This document shows, in pieces, positions 1 through 7,176 of a DNA stretch of 12,660 nt. Positions within the stretch are counted from its first letter, which is position 1, and the number at the start of each line of letters is the position of its first letter. The notes beneath the pieces are model-generated. The model saw nothing but the letters and a program-made list of their open reading frames with translations, was not told the DNA's origin and ran no database searches. This DNA comes from Candidatus Poseidoniaceae archaeon (GTDB lineage: Archaea > Thermoplasmatota > Poseidoniia > Poseidoniales > Poseidoniaceae), in NCBI GenBank assembly GCA_013329865.1, contig DUJJ01000171.1, positions 4,788 through 17,447 of the forward strand. The letters are read 5' to 3'. A program made the translations under genes and the position numbers.

Positions 1-3000
1 CCCACTTCGCTTATTCCAACTCCAACCACTCGGTCATTAGGATTGGCATTTTCCCATGCCTGTGCATATAGGGCCAATTGAACTTCATCAAAAATTGCTG
101 TTCTGTGACGACTGCCCTGCTTACCATGTTTAGGCCCTTCAATATTTTTCAGATCTCTAATTATCACCCATCTCTGTTGCTCATTCAATATGCCGTCTTT
201 TTTAGCTCGCTCTCTGTTTTCATCAGAAATTAAAACAACATCAACTCTGTCGATTCTGCCGGATAGTCGAAATTCAAAATCAGGTTTATCGTTTAGTTGG
301 GCAGTAATAATACAGTCGCTGCCAGTAGGGTTTAGGTTCCATTCACAGGCTATTGGTGCGCTACTTGTCAATGCTAGCTCTGCTTCAAGCATTCTACCAA
401 TTCTTCCAATAGGCTGCAAGGTTATTTCACCGGCAAGGTGCTGTTGCCAGGTGCTTGAATCAATTCCTAACATGTCTCGGCACCTGTGATGGGCTACGGC
501 GTTTTTTCGGGCGAGCCATGGCGCATTTTGTTCAATAAACTTTAGCGATGTGTGCCACAATTTTTCAATCGTGTCTAATTTGCCTTGAAATATTGGAACT
601 GCTAAGGATGTCGGTTGGCCACCGACGGTCAAACCATGTTGTTGTAGTATATGGCCTAAAACCTCGTGAACCAGTAGCCCTCTTGTTCTGCTATCAATAT
701 CCTCTGTTGAGTCTTCTGGTTGGTTCGCTAATAGATGCTTTTCAAGCCAAGCACCACGGGGGCATCTTAACCATGATTGGATTCTACTTGCAGACCAATA
801 TTTCTGATTGAGATTTTGCGAAGTCTGGCCTGTTACTGACTGAAATGCTATACTTCCTGAATCGAATGGTGGCAGAGGCCTAGGGTCAATTGCTGGACTA
901 TTGGACCTTGATCCCTTTTTTCCAAGGTGTGGCCATGATTTACTATCAGTAGTAATCATTTCAGCTTGGGATTGCGAGGGGCGTAGTGTTAAATTATCAA
1001 CCGAGACCATGAAATTTCTAGACTCCCATGCTAGGAACTCGCCTCTTTGGATAGTTTTGTGACTCGGTTGGCGCTTCAATCTATCATTATAAATCTCAAA
1101 CTCATGTGATTTCGCTAAGTTAGTCACTGAAATTGGTGCGCGATTGATTTCTTGGTTATTGACTAGTTTAAGGCCTGCCCTCTGTATGCCATCTCTTCCT
1201 CTGTGGCCCGAGCGATTGCCGATTGCGCCTTGCGTAGACATGGTCATGGAAAAAGGACGGGGGGTTAGCCACCCTCGCGACTCGCTTATATCTGAGGTGG
1301 ATAAGTCCCAGGGCCTGTCTGAATTATCAACATCATAATTTTCTGACTTGACAAATGATGGAATCTTTTTCATTGATTGGAACTGTTGGATATTCGTCTG
1401 GTATTGTAAAAACTCCGCAAGCGGGGCGCAAGGACCTGCAGCATCATCTAGCGTGGTATCTAGTATTACAACAACGCTAGCAGCATTAAGTAGATGCTTT
1501 AGTTGATGTCTAGCTTTACGAATCTCGATATCTTGATTTAATATCCCCAGTTTCAACCTTGATTCAGTATCAAGCCACGGCACTTTAGGTGCTTTCATCG
1601 GCCAGGATTCAGTATCAAGACCGGATAAAATAACTAAATCTGCTTCCATCCCAAACGCTTGCTCAGGGGTCAGAATCGCGATGTCCTGTGATTCTGTTCT
1701 ACCACCTGGTAGCTCAGTTTTGTCTATTATCCGCAAAATGTGATTTATAAATTTGTTAAAATCTGTGGGCAAATCGAATTCCAATTGGTTGAGCTCTCGA
1801 AAGATTCGGTGGTGTTCTTCATAAACAATTTGCAGGGCTGGAATGGCTCTGGAAAATTTGGCTTCATGCCCGGCGAGTTTAGCAAAATCAAGGGCTTGGA
1901 AAATCATGTTAAGCCATTCAGTACCATCTTTAACCGGTTCAGTTAGTGGCAACTTTACTGCTGATGAGCACCCGATATGGTCCCTTTTTGACAACTCACT
2001 GGACTCATGACAAAGCGGCGCCCACATTCTCACGACGTTTGCCAGCCACCACTGAGTTTCCTCATACTTTTGTTTCATTACTTCTTCATCACTACCTAAT
2101 GGTGGTTTTGCAATCGATAACGTATACGTCCATCTTTCGAGCGCCCCTGGGCCTCCTAAAACATGGAAGTTTAGTGATATGTTCTGTAAAATATCTAGAT
2201 GTGGTATCGGTTTCCAATCTGGGAATGTTGGGTGAACGAGTTTTGATAATTGTGAAAACTTCACTGGGAAACTAGTATTTTCAACGAGTCGTCTAAACTT
2301 GTTAAAAGACCACGATTCCAATCCTTCGCCCATATTCAAAGCATTTAGTAATCCGGCGATTGAGGATTGTTCGCGCAATCTATTCGATTGAAGATTGCAA
2401 AGTAAACCCAGATCATTCAATCTCGTCGCCCAGAAATTCTGATTTTTTTCCGCTGCTGCATCGACGATAATTACATTGCCTTGAGTGCTTGTTAGATAAT
2501 CACTAACCAATTCGATAGTAGAAGAAATGTGATGTTCTTTTCTTTCCAGTGAAATTCTGTGCCATGTTGTGGCCTTTTCAACACCAGCATCCGATCTCCA
2601 TTCTAATTCATCGACTTCAGAAGACAGTTTGTGGGCCGGTAACCATTTCGGTAAGGTCTTCGCTGTTGACCACTCAACATCTTGAATATAGGCGCCATGA
2701 AAGCCTAACCGAAAAGATCCAGTATTGCATAACTGATGAATTGGTATTATTTTGGAAACTAAGTTTAGTAATTCACGATCCATTTCACTAAACTCTGGAC
2801 TGTGGTCTAGCACTATGACTCCGCTTAATCCCTTTAGAGTGAATGGAATCTCGTTACAGGTTAGGAGTTTTTTAAACAGATGTAACTTCATCAAATGTGG
2901 ATGAGTTTTTTTGGTCCGTTTTTCGAGTTGCAAAATCAATGATCTAAACTCCTTGACACCGGGATCATTATCCCAATTCCATGGAGGTTTTAATTCACTT

Positions 3001-3410
3001 AATTCCGCGTGCAATTGAAGTAGCCTTTCAGTCTTAAACTCACTCCACTTTCTGCCTTCAGACGCAGTAAACATTAGTGGAAATTTTCCCGAATTGGCCC
3101 ACCTTGCCATGGTTTGATGAACTAGGGAAAACAATAGACTGTCATTATCCATTACATTTGGTAATCTAAGGTCGAGAAAAAGTGAACTAAATAGCCGCTT
3201 GAGGGTTAAATGTTTTGACGTATCAATTGATGAAATATGTTCGGAAAGTTTGGCCAAGCATGCTTTCCTAGCGTTTTCCGAAGGATAAATGATCAGTTTG
3301 TCGGTATTAGGATTCATAATCAAATCTGTGACAAGCCAATCAGGAATTAGTCGTCCACTCGCAATGGGTTCAACCGAAAGCATCGAAGGACTATCCTCAC
3401 TAATACGCAA
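1..3410 (-). CDS. AddB-like inactivated SF1 helicase / PD-(D/E)XK nuclease, partial (3' end off the window)
   Basis: An open frame of 1136 codons has no stop before the left edge. An in-frame TGA lies upstream at 3489-3491, so the N-terminus is inside the window. The N-terminal half resembles AddB/COG3893 proteins: an IIYPSENARK segment where a helicase would bind ATP or DNA, a VIVLDHSPEFSEMD segment (about 198-211) in the Walker B-like position, and ILTPEQAFGMEADLVILSG (about 578-597) plus LDTESWP, matching the AddB/RecB signature near motifs V-VI. I see no GxxxxGK[ST], so ATPase activity looks lost. The C-terminal part is a RecB-family nuclease: CPRGAW (C883, probably the first Fe-S cysteine), GLLVHEVL (about 911-918), GRIDRVD (D1054), IRDLKN (D1086, K1088) and QLALY (Q1111-Y1115). 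The remaining cluster cysteines would lie beyond the edge. The likely role is recombinational end resection with a UvrD/AddA-type partner. The family is clear; orthology to AddB is inferred. Confidence 0.8.
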   Translation of the reverse strand, partial: MRISEDSPSMLSVEPIASGRLIPDWLVTDLIMNPNTDKLIIYPSENARKACLAKLSEHISSIDTSKHLTLKRLFSSLFLDLRLPNVMDNDSLLFSLVHQTMARWANSGKFPLMFTASEGRKWSEFKTERLLQLHAELSELKPPWNWDNDPGVKEFRSLILQLEKRTKKTHPHLMKLHLFKKLLTCNEIPFTLKGLSGVIVLDHSPEFSEMDRELLNLVSKIIPIHQLCNTGSFRLGFHGAYIQDVEWSTAKTLPKWLPAHKLSSEVDELEWRSDAGVEKATTWHRISLERKEHHISSTIELVSDYLTSTQGNVIIVDAAAEKNQNFWATRLNDLGLLCNLQSNRLREQSSIAGLLNALNMGEGLESWSFNKFRRLVENTSFPVKFSQLSKLVHPTFPDWKPIPHLDILQNISLNFHVLGGPGALERWTYTLSIAKPPLGSDEEVMKQKYEETQWWLANVVRMWAPLCHESSELSKRDHIGCSSAVKLPLTEPVKDGTEWLNMIFQALDFAKLAGHEAKFSRAIPALQIVYEEHHRIFRELNQLEFDLPTDFNKFINHILRIIDKTELPGGRTESQDIAILTPEQAFGMEADLVILSGLDTESWPMKAPKVPWLDTESRLKLGILNQDIEIRKARHQLKHLLNAASVVVILDTTLDDAAGPCAPLAEFLQYQTNIQQFQSMKKIPSFVKSENYDVDNSDRPWDLSTSDISESRGWLTPRPFSMTMSTQGAIGNRSGHRGRDGIQRAGLKLVNNQEINRAPISVTNLAKSHEFEIYNDRLKRQPSHKTIQRGEFLAWESRNFMVSVDNLTLRPSQSQAEMITTDSKSWPHLGKKGSRSNSPAIDPRPLPPFDSGSIAFQSVTGQTSQNLNQKYWSASRIQSWLRCPRGAWLEKHLLANQPEDSTEDIDSRTRGLLVHEVLGHILQQHGLTVGGQPTSLAVPIFQGKLDTIEKLWHTSLKFIEQNAPWLARKNAVAHHRCRDMLGIDSSTWQQHLAGEITLQPIGRIGRMLEAELALTSSAPIACEWNLNPTGSDCIITAQLNDKPDFEFRLSGRIDRVDVVLISDENRERAKKDGILNEQQRWVIIRDLKNIEGPKHGKQGSRHRTAIFDEVQLALYAQAWENANPNDRVVGVGISEV

Positions 3411-3415
3411 TATTA

Positions 3416-3423
3416 CCCCTCCT
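3416..3423 (-). promoter_or_regulatory. Strong Shine-Dalgarno site that selects a TTG start
   Basis: AGGAGGGG on the minus strand lies 5 nt upstream of TTG at 3408-3410. After the in-frame stop at 3489-3491, this TTG is the first start-type codon in the frame; the next is ATG at 3381-3383. The spacing and strength favour TTG as the start of the AddB-like gene. Confidence 0.65.
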
Positions 3424-3475
3424 GAAAGTATACCTTGGGCGACACCTATTGAAGACTTGCCCTGGGGAAAGACAC

Positions 3476-3483
3476 GATAAAAA
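3476..3483 (-). promoter_or_regulatory. Possible TATA box of the AddB-like gene
   Basis: The minus strand reads TTTTTATC here, similar to the archaeal TATA consensus. A start of transcription about 25 nt downstream (near 3455) would leave a leader of roughly 45 nt containing the Shine-Dalgarno site. This rests on one short AT-rich match in a moderately AT-rich region, with no visible BRE, so it is weak. Confidence 0.25.
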
Positions 3484-3606
3484 CTGCATCAGATTATTTG
3501 TCAACAATCGACTCAAGCTGTGCAACATCTTTCCACTACTGAGCATTGACTTATACGTAATAACATACAACGATTCCGTCATAACCAATCCCCCGTAAGT
3601 TTATCC

Positions 3607-3647
3607 CTAGTCAAACTAGTTATTGAAAACTGTTATTGAAGCAATAA
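3607..3647. repeat. Cluster of short direct and inverted repeats before the thioredoxin-fold gene
   Basis: Three small repeats are packed into 41 nt. CTAG-N5-CTAG spans about 3607-3619. GTTATTGAA occurs at 3619-3627 and again at 3632-3640, a 13-nt period. TTATTG-AAG-CAATAA (3633-3647) is a perfect 6-bp inverted repeat ending 4 nt before the ATG at 3652. It could be a regulator site or an mRNA hairpin; in this AT-rich sequence it could also be chance. Confidence 0.4.
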
Positions 3648-3705
3648 TTTTATGGCAAAATCCATCAATGCAATTTACAGATGGTTTCTTAGCAATGTGC
3701 GCAAT

Positions 3706-3709
3706 GGAG
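3706..3709 (+). promoter_or_regulatory. Shine-Dalgarno site favouring the internal ATG at 3715
   Basis: GGAG lies 5 nt before ATG 3715-3717, while ATG 3652 has no purine-rich stretch in front of it. The inner start also puts the signal peptide at the very N-terminus, as expected for a secreted protein. Confidence 0.5.
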
Positions 3710-3714
3710 ATTCT

Positions 3715-4611
3715 ATGCGCAGACTTTTGACCATCGTCGTGATTTTTTTAATACTGGCTATGGCGATGCCTTCGACCCATGCTAAACCTGCCGAGCCGAC
3801 TAATACCGGTGCAGTATTTGGTGGCCAACACAGTTTGATTGAGAACCTAACAACTAACTCCTCGCCAATCGACCAATTGCCGGCAATTGCAGAAGACTTT
3901 ACCGCGACATGGTGCGATAATTGTTTACAAGCTGAAGCTGTATTGGATGATCTTGAATCCGAAGGACTCGTCCAAAAGTATGAGTTCCATCGCTCACCTG
4001 ACCATGAGGACCCATTGGGAGACGATTTTGCTTCAGCCTATCTCACCCAGCGTTATCAGATATCAGTACCTCCAGTGGTTGCGTTTAATGGAACCATAAA
4101 AAAAGCGGGGACTTTACCTGACTCTGATTCCTTAGAAAGCGATTATCGAGCAATGATTGCAACTCCATTAGGGCTGGGTGATGCATTATCCTCATTTGCG
4201 TGGACACCAAAAGCGGATTGTAATTGCGAAATACCAGACGGTTTTGGCATTATTAATTGGAACCTAGACCTAGATATGTCACTTTATCCAAATATGATTC
4301 TCAATGTAAATGCATGGTTTGTCGAGGACACCGCTCAATTTTCAGACGGTGGCAATGGTGCCGGTAGTTATCATGACATAGTGCGTAATATTACAGATCT
4401 AGGAAGCGAATTATCTGGCTCAGCAACTATAGAAATTCCGTCAGCGTATGACGGCAATGACCTAGAAGTTCACTTAGTATATGTAATGAGCATACCGGAA
4501 GCGCCGGGAGAAGTTATCTCTGATGAAAACGAGAACTCCATTCCCGGTTTTGGAGTGTTAATTGCCCTAGGAGCAATATTCTGTGCGGCCATACTTTCGA
4601 GACGCAATTAA
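3715..4611 (+). CDS. Secreted thioredoxin-fold protein with PGF-CTERM-like C-terminal anchor
   Basis: From ATG 3715 the protein has 298 residues; an in-frame ATG at 3652 would add 21. I chose 3715 because GGAG precedes it and because MRRLLTIVVIFLILAMAMP with cleavage near STHA is then a normal signal peptide. A thioredoxin-like domain follows, with TATWCDNC (CxxC near residues 67-70) and VPPVVAFNG, where thioredoxins have the cis-proline strand. Next comes a beta-rich region with a DCNC cysteine pair and a YHDIVRNI segment, similar in style to Omp28-type extracellular domains. The C-terminus IPGFGVLIALGAIFCAAIL followed by SRRN has the PGF motif, hydrophobic stretch and basic end of a PGF-CTERM signal, normally processed by archaeosortase A. 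Likely an envelope-anchored disulfide or redox protein; its partner is unknown. The gene stands alone and converges on the threonine aldolase gene. Confidence 0.75.
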   Translation: MRRLLTIVVIFLILAMAMPSTHAKPAEPTNTGAVFGGQHSLIENLTTNSSPIDQLPAIAEDFTATWCDNCLQAEAVLDDLESEGLVQKYEFHRSPDHEDPLGDDFASAYLTQRYQISVPPVVAFNGTIKKAGTLPDSDSLESDYRAMIATPLGLGDALSSFAWTPKADCNCEIPDGFGIINWNLDLDMSLYPNMILNVNAWFVEDTAQFSDGGNGAGSYHDIVRNITDLGSELSGSATIEIPSAYDGNDLEVHLVYVMSIPEAPGEVISDENENSIPGFGVLIALGAIFCAAILSRRN

Positions 4612-4612
4612 T

Positions 4613-5659
4613 CTAACTAGCCAGGTTTGTAAAAACATCGATGACCTGATCTATATCCGAATCTGTAACATGCAAATGGACTACTGCACGTACGGCAGTC
4701 GGTCCAACATCTAGAACATCTATTCCTTGATTGGCTAATTCCTGCATTAATTTTTTTGCCCCCATTTCACTGTCAATGTAGACCATGTTGGTCTCAACTG
4801 AGTCTAAGTCAATGGTAAATCCGTCAAGTTGGTTAATGCTGATTGCTAGACGCTTTGCTCGCTCATGATCTTCTGCTAATCGCTCAATATTATGATCTAA
4901 AGCGAACAGACCGCATGCTGCTAAGAAACCAGATTGCCGCATACCTCCACCGAATAATTTCCGCCACCTGCTTGCCTTAGCAATAAACTGCTCCGATCCA
5001 ACTAGTAAACTACCGACTGGTGCGCCAAGGCCTTTTGACAAACAGATAGAAACCGAATCAAAGTCACGTAACATTCTATCTATTGGAGTATTCATTTTCA
5101 CTGCTGCATTGAAAATCCTCGCTCCGTCCATATGGATTGCGCAACCATGCTCGCGCGCCGTCAAGGCAATGGCGTCAAGGGTTTGTTGATCGTAGCAAGT
5201 GCCGCCGCCACGATTAGCAGTATTTTCTACACAGACTAATGTTCCATCAGGGTAATGCCCTAAACTTCCCTCTGCCTTACGGACTGCTTTCGCAACCGAT
5301 GCAGCGGTTAATTGGCCTTTTTCTCCATCAATCAGAGCAACAGAAACTCCGGACAATGCTGCATAGCCACCTCCTTCATATTGGTATATATGGCTCGTTC
5401 TCTCCATGATTATTTCATCACCGGGAGAGGTGTGTGCTCTGATTGCAATTGCGTTCGACATAGTTCCGGAAGGGACGAATAGTGCCGCTTCCATACCACA
5501 CATCTTAGCGATTCTAGCTTCCAATTGTTTGACGGTTGGATCGTCTTGTAAAACATCGTCGCCTACAACAGATTTCATCATTACTTCTTTCATAGCCCTA
5601 GTAGGCTGGGTCACTGTATCACTGCGAAGGTCTATTCTATCGAGGTTATACTCTCGCAT
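4613..5659 (-). CDS. ltaE: Low-specificity L-threonine aldolase (PLP-dependent)
   Basis: This 348-residue protein belongs to the beta-eliminating lyase / threonine aldolase family, which cleaves L-threonine or allo-threonine to glycine and acetaldehyde in the cytoplasm. The full length is typical. Family signatures are visible in order: DLRSDTVTQPT at the N-terminus, DDPTVKQLE, VPSGTMSNA in the PLP phosphate region, RTSHIYQYEGGG with the ring-stacking histidine (H90), HMDGARIFNA with the aspartate that pairs with the PLP nitrogen (D178), and SICLSKGLGAPVGS with the Schiff-base lysine (K209). It is the last gene of the minus-strand cluster, 40 nt after pth2, with no clear ribosome-binding site before its ATG. 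Its stop codon is 1 nt from that of the converging gene. Threonine aldolase versus a related aminotransferase-fold lyase is well supported; the stereospecificity cannot be read from sequence. Confidence 0.92.
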   Translation of the reverse strand: MREYNLDRIDLRSDTVTQPTRAMKEVMMKSVVGDDVLQDDPTVKQLEARIAKMCGMEAALFVPSGTMSNAIAIRAHTSPGDEIIMERTSHIYQYEGGGYAALSGVSVALIDGEKGQLTAASVAKAVRKAEGSLGHYPDGTLVCVENTANRGGGTCYDQQTLDAIALTAREHGCAIHMDGARIFNAAVKMNTPIDRMLRDFDSVSICLSKGLGAPVGSLLVGSEQFIAKASRWRKLFGGGMRQSGFLAACGLFALDHNIERLAEDHERAKRLAISINQLDGFTIDLDSVETNMVYIDSEMGAKKLMQELANQGIDVLDVGPTAVRAVVHLHVTDSDIDQVIDVFTNLAS

Positions 5660-5699
5660 GATTTAACCAAACGGCCATCATTGATGAACTAGGCGGCTT

Positions 5700-6122
5700 T
5701 TACAACAATTTTAGATGCCCGGTTAGCGATTCTAACTTTTCCTCATCGCAAGGACCAAACGCAGCCACTGTTAAGGAGCCGCTCGGAATTTGGGTTTTAC
5801 CTGCATCGGTAATCTCAACGGTTTGAATGCCATCTAAGTTTGCTTTAGAAACTAATTGCTTTATTTCATCATAATCTGCTTTTACGCAAATTTTCTTCTG
5901 GCCGGATTTTAACCATGAATCTAGGTCAGGAGGATTATATTGCCCCGCTTTGAGAGTTGCTGAAACGGCAGCATGGCCTACCTGGGCGGCGATTTTACCT
6001 TTGCCCATCTTTAGTTCACTGTTGACAACCAACACCATTTTGACTGCATTATCAACATATCCAGAGGAAACTTTGGGTGCAGTAAGACGATGAATGAACG
6101 AACGTAAACCCACATGAATCAC
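5700..6122 (-). CDS. pth2: Peptidyl-tRNA hydrolase, Pth2 family (canonical copy)
   Basis: This 140-residue Pth2-type enzyme releases peptides from prematurely dropped peptidyl-tRNA; it is the archaeal/eukaryotic type, unrelated to bacterial Pth. The core starts at MVLVVNSELKMGKGKIAAQV (residues 29-48) and includes the GKGKIAAQ-x2-HAA signature with both lysines (K41, K43), LDSWLKSGQKKI, DAGKTQIPSGS (106-116) and a FGP...LTGHLKLL ending, all as in the family. The 28 residues before the core are not part of the usual fold, so the true start could be the ATG at 6036-6038; ATG 6120-6122 lies only 5 nt after the upstream stop and may be translationally coupled. It sits directly downstream of a second, divergent Pth2 gene, which suggests an old tandem duplication. 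Confidence 0.9.
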   Translation of the reverse strand: MIHVGLRSFIHRLTAPKVSSGYVDNAVKMVLVVNSELKMGKGKIAAQVGHAAVSATLKAGQYNPPDLDSWLKSGQKKICVKADYDEIKQLVSKANLDGIQTVEITDAGKTQIPSGSLTVAAFGPCDEEKLESLTGHLKLL

Positions 6123-6127
6123 AGCCG

Positions 6128-6502
6128 TTAATAGGGTTTCAAATCACTGACTAATGCGTCGATACTGTTACGTGGCCCTGGACCAATTCCTAGTACCGTT
6201 ATCGTTCCAGCCGCGACCTCGGTTTGGCCTGCGTCTTTGACTAAATATGTGATTAGACCTGCAGATTTAGCTTGAGTCATGATCGACTTGAGACTTGCTA
6301 AATCCTCAACCTCTAAGCAGATTTTCCTCGCACCGCTTGCCTGCCAGCGCTCCATAATTCTAACTTCATTTTTCTTCGCCATTAAAGCACAACTTACCGC
6401 TGCATGCGCACATTGAACAGCAATTTTGCCGCTGGATAGATGCAACTCTTTTCTGACGATGAGAGCCATTGATGGACCATCATGTTCTCGTGACATATCC
6501 AT
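6128..6502 (-). CDS. Divergent Pth2-family paralogue
   Basis: The protein has 124 residues from the outermost ATG, or 113 from ATG 6467-6469. The Pth2 fold is recognisable along its length: MALIVRKELHLSSGKIAVQ, CAHAAVS, ERWQASGARKICLEV, DAGQTEVAAGT (90-100), GIGPGP and a final LKPY. It departs from the canonical copy where the GKGK loop reads SSGK (first lysine replaced, second kept as K26) and where DAG[RK]TQI reads DAGQTEV. It may therefore be a second active hydrolase, a partner of the neighbouring Pth2 in a mixed dimer, or a paralogue with a new role. The outer ATG makes it overlap the upstream ECF gene by 23 nt; the inner ATG would instead leave a 10-nt gap and gives a more typical N-terminus. 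Family assignment is firm, function less so. Confidence 0.82.
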   Translation of the reverse strand: MDMSREHDGPSMALIVRKELHLSSGKIAVQCAHAAVSCALMAKKNEVRIMERWQASGARKICLEVEDLASLKSIMTQAKSAGLITYLVKDAGQTEVAAGTITVLGIGPGPRNSIDALVSDLKPY

Positions 6503-7136
6503 CTACTACCGTTTGTTCAATTTCTTCCATGGTTTGGAAATGGGCAATGGAATCACTAAACCAGCTGCCGAACCAAGCTACAACAGTAAGATTTCCTAGT
6601 GCATGAAGTAAATCATATGGGATTCCGTTGAGTAGATATATCATGAATTCACCTAGTGAAACAGTCCCAATAACGCTGAGTGAAACTATGAAATCAAACA
6701 AGAAGGCGCAGATTATTGCATAACCGTAGGCTTTGTTCAATGCCAGCTTCCCATCAGAAATAATATTCGAGTTAGCCCCGATTATTGCTACTGTCGACCA
6801 AGCGATTGCTTGGTATAATGTCCAGATTCCATCGCCGATAATGAAATTGGAAATCATGGTAACCAAAACTGCAAACGCAACGCCTCGACGAGCGCCCAAT
6901 TGGGCACCAATAATCAAGGCAGCAACGGTTACCGGCTGAATATTAGGCAGCGGGGCCATCACAACTCGCAGTAGTGAAATACTAGCGACAAGCGTAATGA
7001 AAGTAAGAATGTTATTCGGTTTTCGCATATCTGGTGACGCTAACATCCAAAATGCAAGGGACAGTAATACCACGTCGATGGCCAATCCTGTGACGGGTCC
7101 TAAGACCGGACCGTGGATACCATACGACTGGAACAT
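6480..7136 (-). CDS. ECF transporter substrate-binding (S) component, vitamin-type
   Basis: This 218-residue protein is almost entirely hydrophobic, with about six likely membrane helices, the size and layout of an energy-coupling-factor S component. Two conserved-looking segments support this: NIQPVTVAALIIGAQLGARR (about 65-84), a helix-turn motif with small residues followed by basic ones, and SNFIIGDGIWTLYQAIAW (about 96-113), both characteristic of an S-component family often annotated for cobalamin or unknown vitamins. S components bind the vitamin in the membrane and dock on a shared EcfT and two EcfA ATPases; none of these is in the window. It lies 40 nt downstream of a membrane-anchored DUF4430 protein, which points to cobalamin or a similar cofactor. 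The substrate is inferred and not readable from the sequence. Confidence 0.75.
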   Translation of the reverse strand: MFQSYGIHGPVLGPVTGLAIDVVLLSLAFWMLASPDMRKPNNILTFITLVASISLLRVVMAPLPNIQPVTVAALIIGAQLGARRGVAFAVLVTMISNFIIGDGIWTLYQAIAWSTVAIIGANSNIISDGKLALNKAYGYAIICAFLFDFIVSLSVIGTVSLGEFMIYLLNGIPYDLLHALGNLTVVAWFGSWFSDSIAHFQTMEEIEQTVVDGYVTRT

Positions 7137-7176
7137 GATTGGCCCTAGCGGTTGAGTTTCTTGAGCATTGCCTATG

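Larger units (their letters stand above)
3411..3651. other. Divergent intergenic region between the AddB-like gene and the secreted thioredoxin-fold gene
   Basis: This stretch separates two genes that point away from each other, so it should hold both promoters. It contains the TATA-like TTTTTATC on the minus strand, and on the plus strand TTATAC (3551-3556) and TTTATCCC (3600-3607), either of which could be a TATA box. The right end carries short repeats, listed separately. I see no tRNA, no GC-rich hairpin and no convincing small gene; the short minus-strand frame crossing it resembles no protein I know. Confidence 0.5.

Noticed and set aside
190..3480. Several plus-strand frames of 60 to 110 codons
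   Set aside because: They lie opposite the AddB-like coding frame, whose hand translation is uninterrupted and shows family motifs throughout.
3400..3588. A 62-codon minus-strand frame crossing the intergenic region
   Set aside because: It overlaps the Shine-Dalgarno and start of the AddB-like gene in another frame, has no recognisable domain and no ribosome site.
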